Part shown: positions 62,747 to 64,000 of the stretch, in pieces
Layout of the letters: each line of letters starts with the position of its first letter
Numbering within the stretch: the first letter of the stretch is position 1
NCBI GenBank assembly: GCA_011959925.1
Contig: BLMD01000161.1
Coordinates: 1 to 64,000 of the forward strand
DNA length: 64,000 nucleotides
DNA from: Lachnospiraceae bacterium
GTDB taxonomy: Bacteria; Bacillota; Clostridia; Lachnospirales; Lachnospiraceae
Direction of reading: 5' to 3'
Position numbers and translations under genes: made by a program
Notes under the pieces: model-generated
What the model was told of the DNA's origin: nothing
Databases searched by the model: none
Seen by the model: only the letters and a program-made list of their open reading frames with translations

Positions 62747-63265
62747 TTACATTATTTCTTTGATTTTACCCTCTTCTTCCGAGTATGTATAATAATTTCC
62801 TTTTTCCGAAATAAAAGGCGTCAGCTGTTTGGTCTGGCTGTTTCTGATATATACGACGTTTGTCGGAATTAATTCCAGTAAGGAATATTCTTCGTCGATA
62901 TCGGCGATCCAGCGAAACAGTTTATTTTCTTTGGAGCCGGAATAGACCAGGTCCAGGCCCTCCTTGGAATTTTCAACCTGAAAAAAGACCTTGTGGGAGA
63001 GAATGCGATCTTTGAATACCGCTTTTGTAATATAGGTGGAAAATTCGTCTTCCAGCAGTTTTTCAAAGGATTCCAGCGTCAGGAAGTCTCCGGTTTTCTC
63101 CAGTTTGATCTTATCTCCCCGCTGAATCCTTTCTTTTAAGGTTACGAGCAGCGAGACGACCATATTGATTGTGCCTCTGCTTCCGTAGCCTGTATAATCT
63201 ATCATTTCTTTTAAAAATTCATTCTCTAATGTGTCGATTCTGGCAGCTTTTTCGTATGTATCCAT
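62747..63265 (-). CDS. Conserved hypothetical protein
   Basis: 172 residues (TTTGGAGGTAAAAGC before the ATG). The N-terminus is helical (MDTYEKAARIDTLENEFLKEMIDYTG), with charged, mixed alpha/beta sequence after it. No signal peptide, membrane helix or known motif is visible. It is monocistronic. Function unknown. Confidence 0.7.
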   Translation of the reverse strand: MDTYEKAARIDTLENEFLKEMIDYTGYGSRGTINMVVSLLVTLKERIQRGDKIKLEKTGDFLTLESFEKLLEDEFSTYITKAVFKDRILSHKVFFQVENSKEGLDLVYSGSKENKLFRWIADIDEEYSLLELIPTNVVYIRNSQTKQLTPFISEKGNYYTYSEEEGKIKEIM

Positions 63266-63389
63266 GCTTTTACCTCCAAATGTTTATTTGTTATTGTAAC
63301 ACCGTTGCATTTGCGCTGTCAACTTTGTTCCGAGCCCGGTTCGGAAAAAGGCGCTTACGGTGCTTGCGATGCCAAAAACGGACTATTTC

Positions 63390-63418
63390 TTGACACAGTG
63401 GGGAAATTGTAATATTTT
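63390..63418 (+). promoter_or_regulatory. Promoter of the membrane sensor gene
   Basis: TTGACA, 17 bp, TATTTT, 129 bases before the ATG at 63547. Confidence 0.6.
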
Positions 63419-63546
63419 ATTTTTAGTATCCGTTATCCTGCGGCGCCCGCCAGATGTGCCTGTATCATGGCATGCGGCCGGCTGCCTGCGGAAATAAATG
63501 AAAAGCCGCCGCCGGTTGAGAAAACCGTAAGCGGGCGGGAGGGGTT

Positions 63547-64000
63547 ATGGTAAATTTAGTCATTGCATTGGAGTGCTTCGGCATATGCCTGATTGTGATC
63601 GCACTGCTTCTTCTGCTGAACGGAGACGGAGCCAAAGAACAGAAGATGCTGATCCTTATGATGTGCGGTACGCTGGTACAAAATGTGGGTTATTTATTGG
63701 AACTGACGGCGCCTACGCTGGAAGCTGCCATGACGGCGGTTACCGTGGAAAATGTAGGTTCTGCCTTTGTACCGTTGTTTTACTGCTGGTTTCTTTATAT
63801 TTACTGTTATATTACTCCGCCGAAAACATTCTTAAGAGTTCTAAGCGCAATTAGCTTTTTTGTGCTTCCTTCGGTATTTTTTAACTGGTACGGTCTGTTT
63901 TATCAGGAAGTCCGCTGGAGTGCGGCTGCGGACGGATTTTATCATATCAGCATCACTTACGGACCGCTGTATGTGCTGTTTTTGTTTAGTCGGATTATCA
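63547..64000 (+). CDS. Multi-pass membrane sensor, N-terminal 7TM part (3' end outside window)
   Basis: The first 151 residues (GGGAGGGG box) show four hydrophobic helices separated by short loops: MVNLVIALECFGICLIVIALLLLL, MLILMMCGTLVQNVGYLLEL, VPLFYCWFLYIYCYI and a fourth near 95-115. This resembles the N-terminal 7TM sensor (HisKA_7TM-like) of some histidine kinases and GGDEF proteins. The output domain lies beyond the window, so the class is not determined. Confidence 0.6.
   Translation, partial: MVNLVIALECFGICLIVIALLLLLNGDGAKEQKMLILMMCGTLVQNVGYLLELTAPTLEAAMTAVTVENVGSAFVPLFYCWFLYIYCYITPPKTFLRVLSAISFFVLPSVFFNWYGLFYQEVRWSAAADGFYHISITYGPLYVLFLFSRII

Overview
The window looks like a chromosome segment of a spore-forming, anaerobic, gut-type Clostridia, most likely Lachnospiraceae. 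The basis is the complete spoIIAA-spoIIAB-sigF operon, AGGAGG ribosome-binding sites, sigma-A promoters with 17-bp spacers, a valine T-box leader, and large secreted mucin glycosidases with FIVAR and LRR_5 modules. I cannot name the species from sequence alone. No rRNA or tRNA genes and no CRISPR array were seen; the one structural RNA gene is ssrA (tmRNA).

Region 1 (1-15077) is a mucin O-glycan island. It holds two tandem GH101 endo-alpha-N-acetylgalactosaminidases (the first cut by the window edge) and a third secreted protein that shares their N-terminal lectin-like and C-terminal LRR_5 modules but has no catalytic domain. The second and third genes have their own visible promoters, and all three end in their own terminators. 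Region 2 (15105-29871) is housekeeping: a membrane-anchored amidase, a HEAT-repeat methyltransferase, a TetM/EF-G-like GTPase fused to a Rae1/YacP-type NYN nuclease, an unknown membrane protein, enolase, the conserved secG-rnr-smpB-ssrA series, two aminotransferases (one HisC) and a small membrane exporter.

Region 3 (29930-35088) is accessory DNA. A 3.4-kb element carrying a large serine recombinase, a Phd/ParE-type toxin-antitoxin pair and a decayed peptidase-like gene has split an ABC-transporter substrate-binding lipoprotein gene between two copies of a 12-bp core. Precise excision would restore a 344-residue lipoprotein in frame. A decayed Ltp-family lipoprotein gene follows.

Region 4 (35174-49687) is a compact contractile-tail cluster in PBSX (xkd) order: S24-type repressor, divergent promoter with a dyad operator, sigma-like late regulator, tail terminator, sheath, tube, assembly chaperone with a -1 frameshift site, tape measure, LysM hub, baseplate proteins and a Peptidase_G2 tail fibre. 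No terminase, portal, capsid, integrase or lysis gene is present, so a tailocin (phage tail-like bacteriocin) is the best reading. Three small PH/SHOCT-type genes are inserted in it as morons, one with a hairpin that would hide its ribosome-binding site on read-through RNA.

Region 5 (49983-64000) returns to housekeeping: T-box-valS, an inverted-repeat RNA element, a zinc-ribbon/TPR membrane protein, the sigma-F operon, pncB, and a pantothenate/CoA operon (panC-panD-coaBC) whose last two genes are a BASS-family transporter and an ECF S component. It ends with an unknown gene and the start of a multi-pass membrane sensor.
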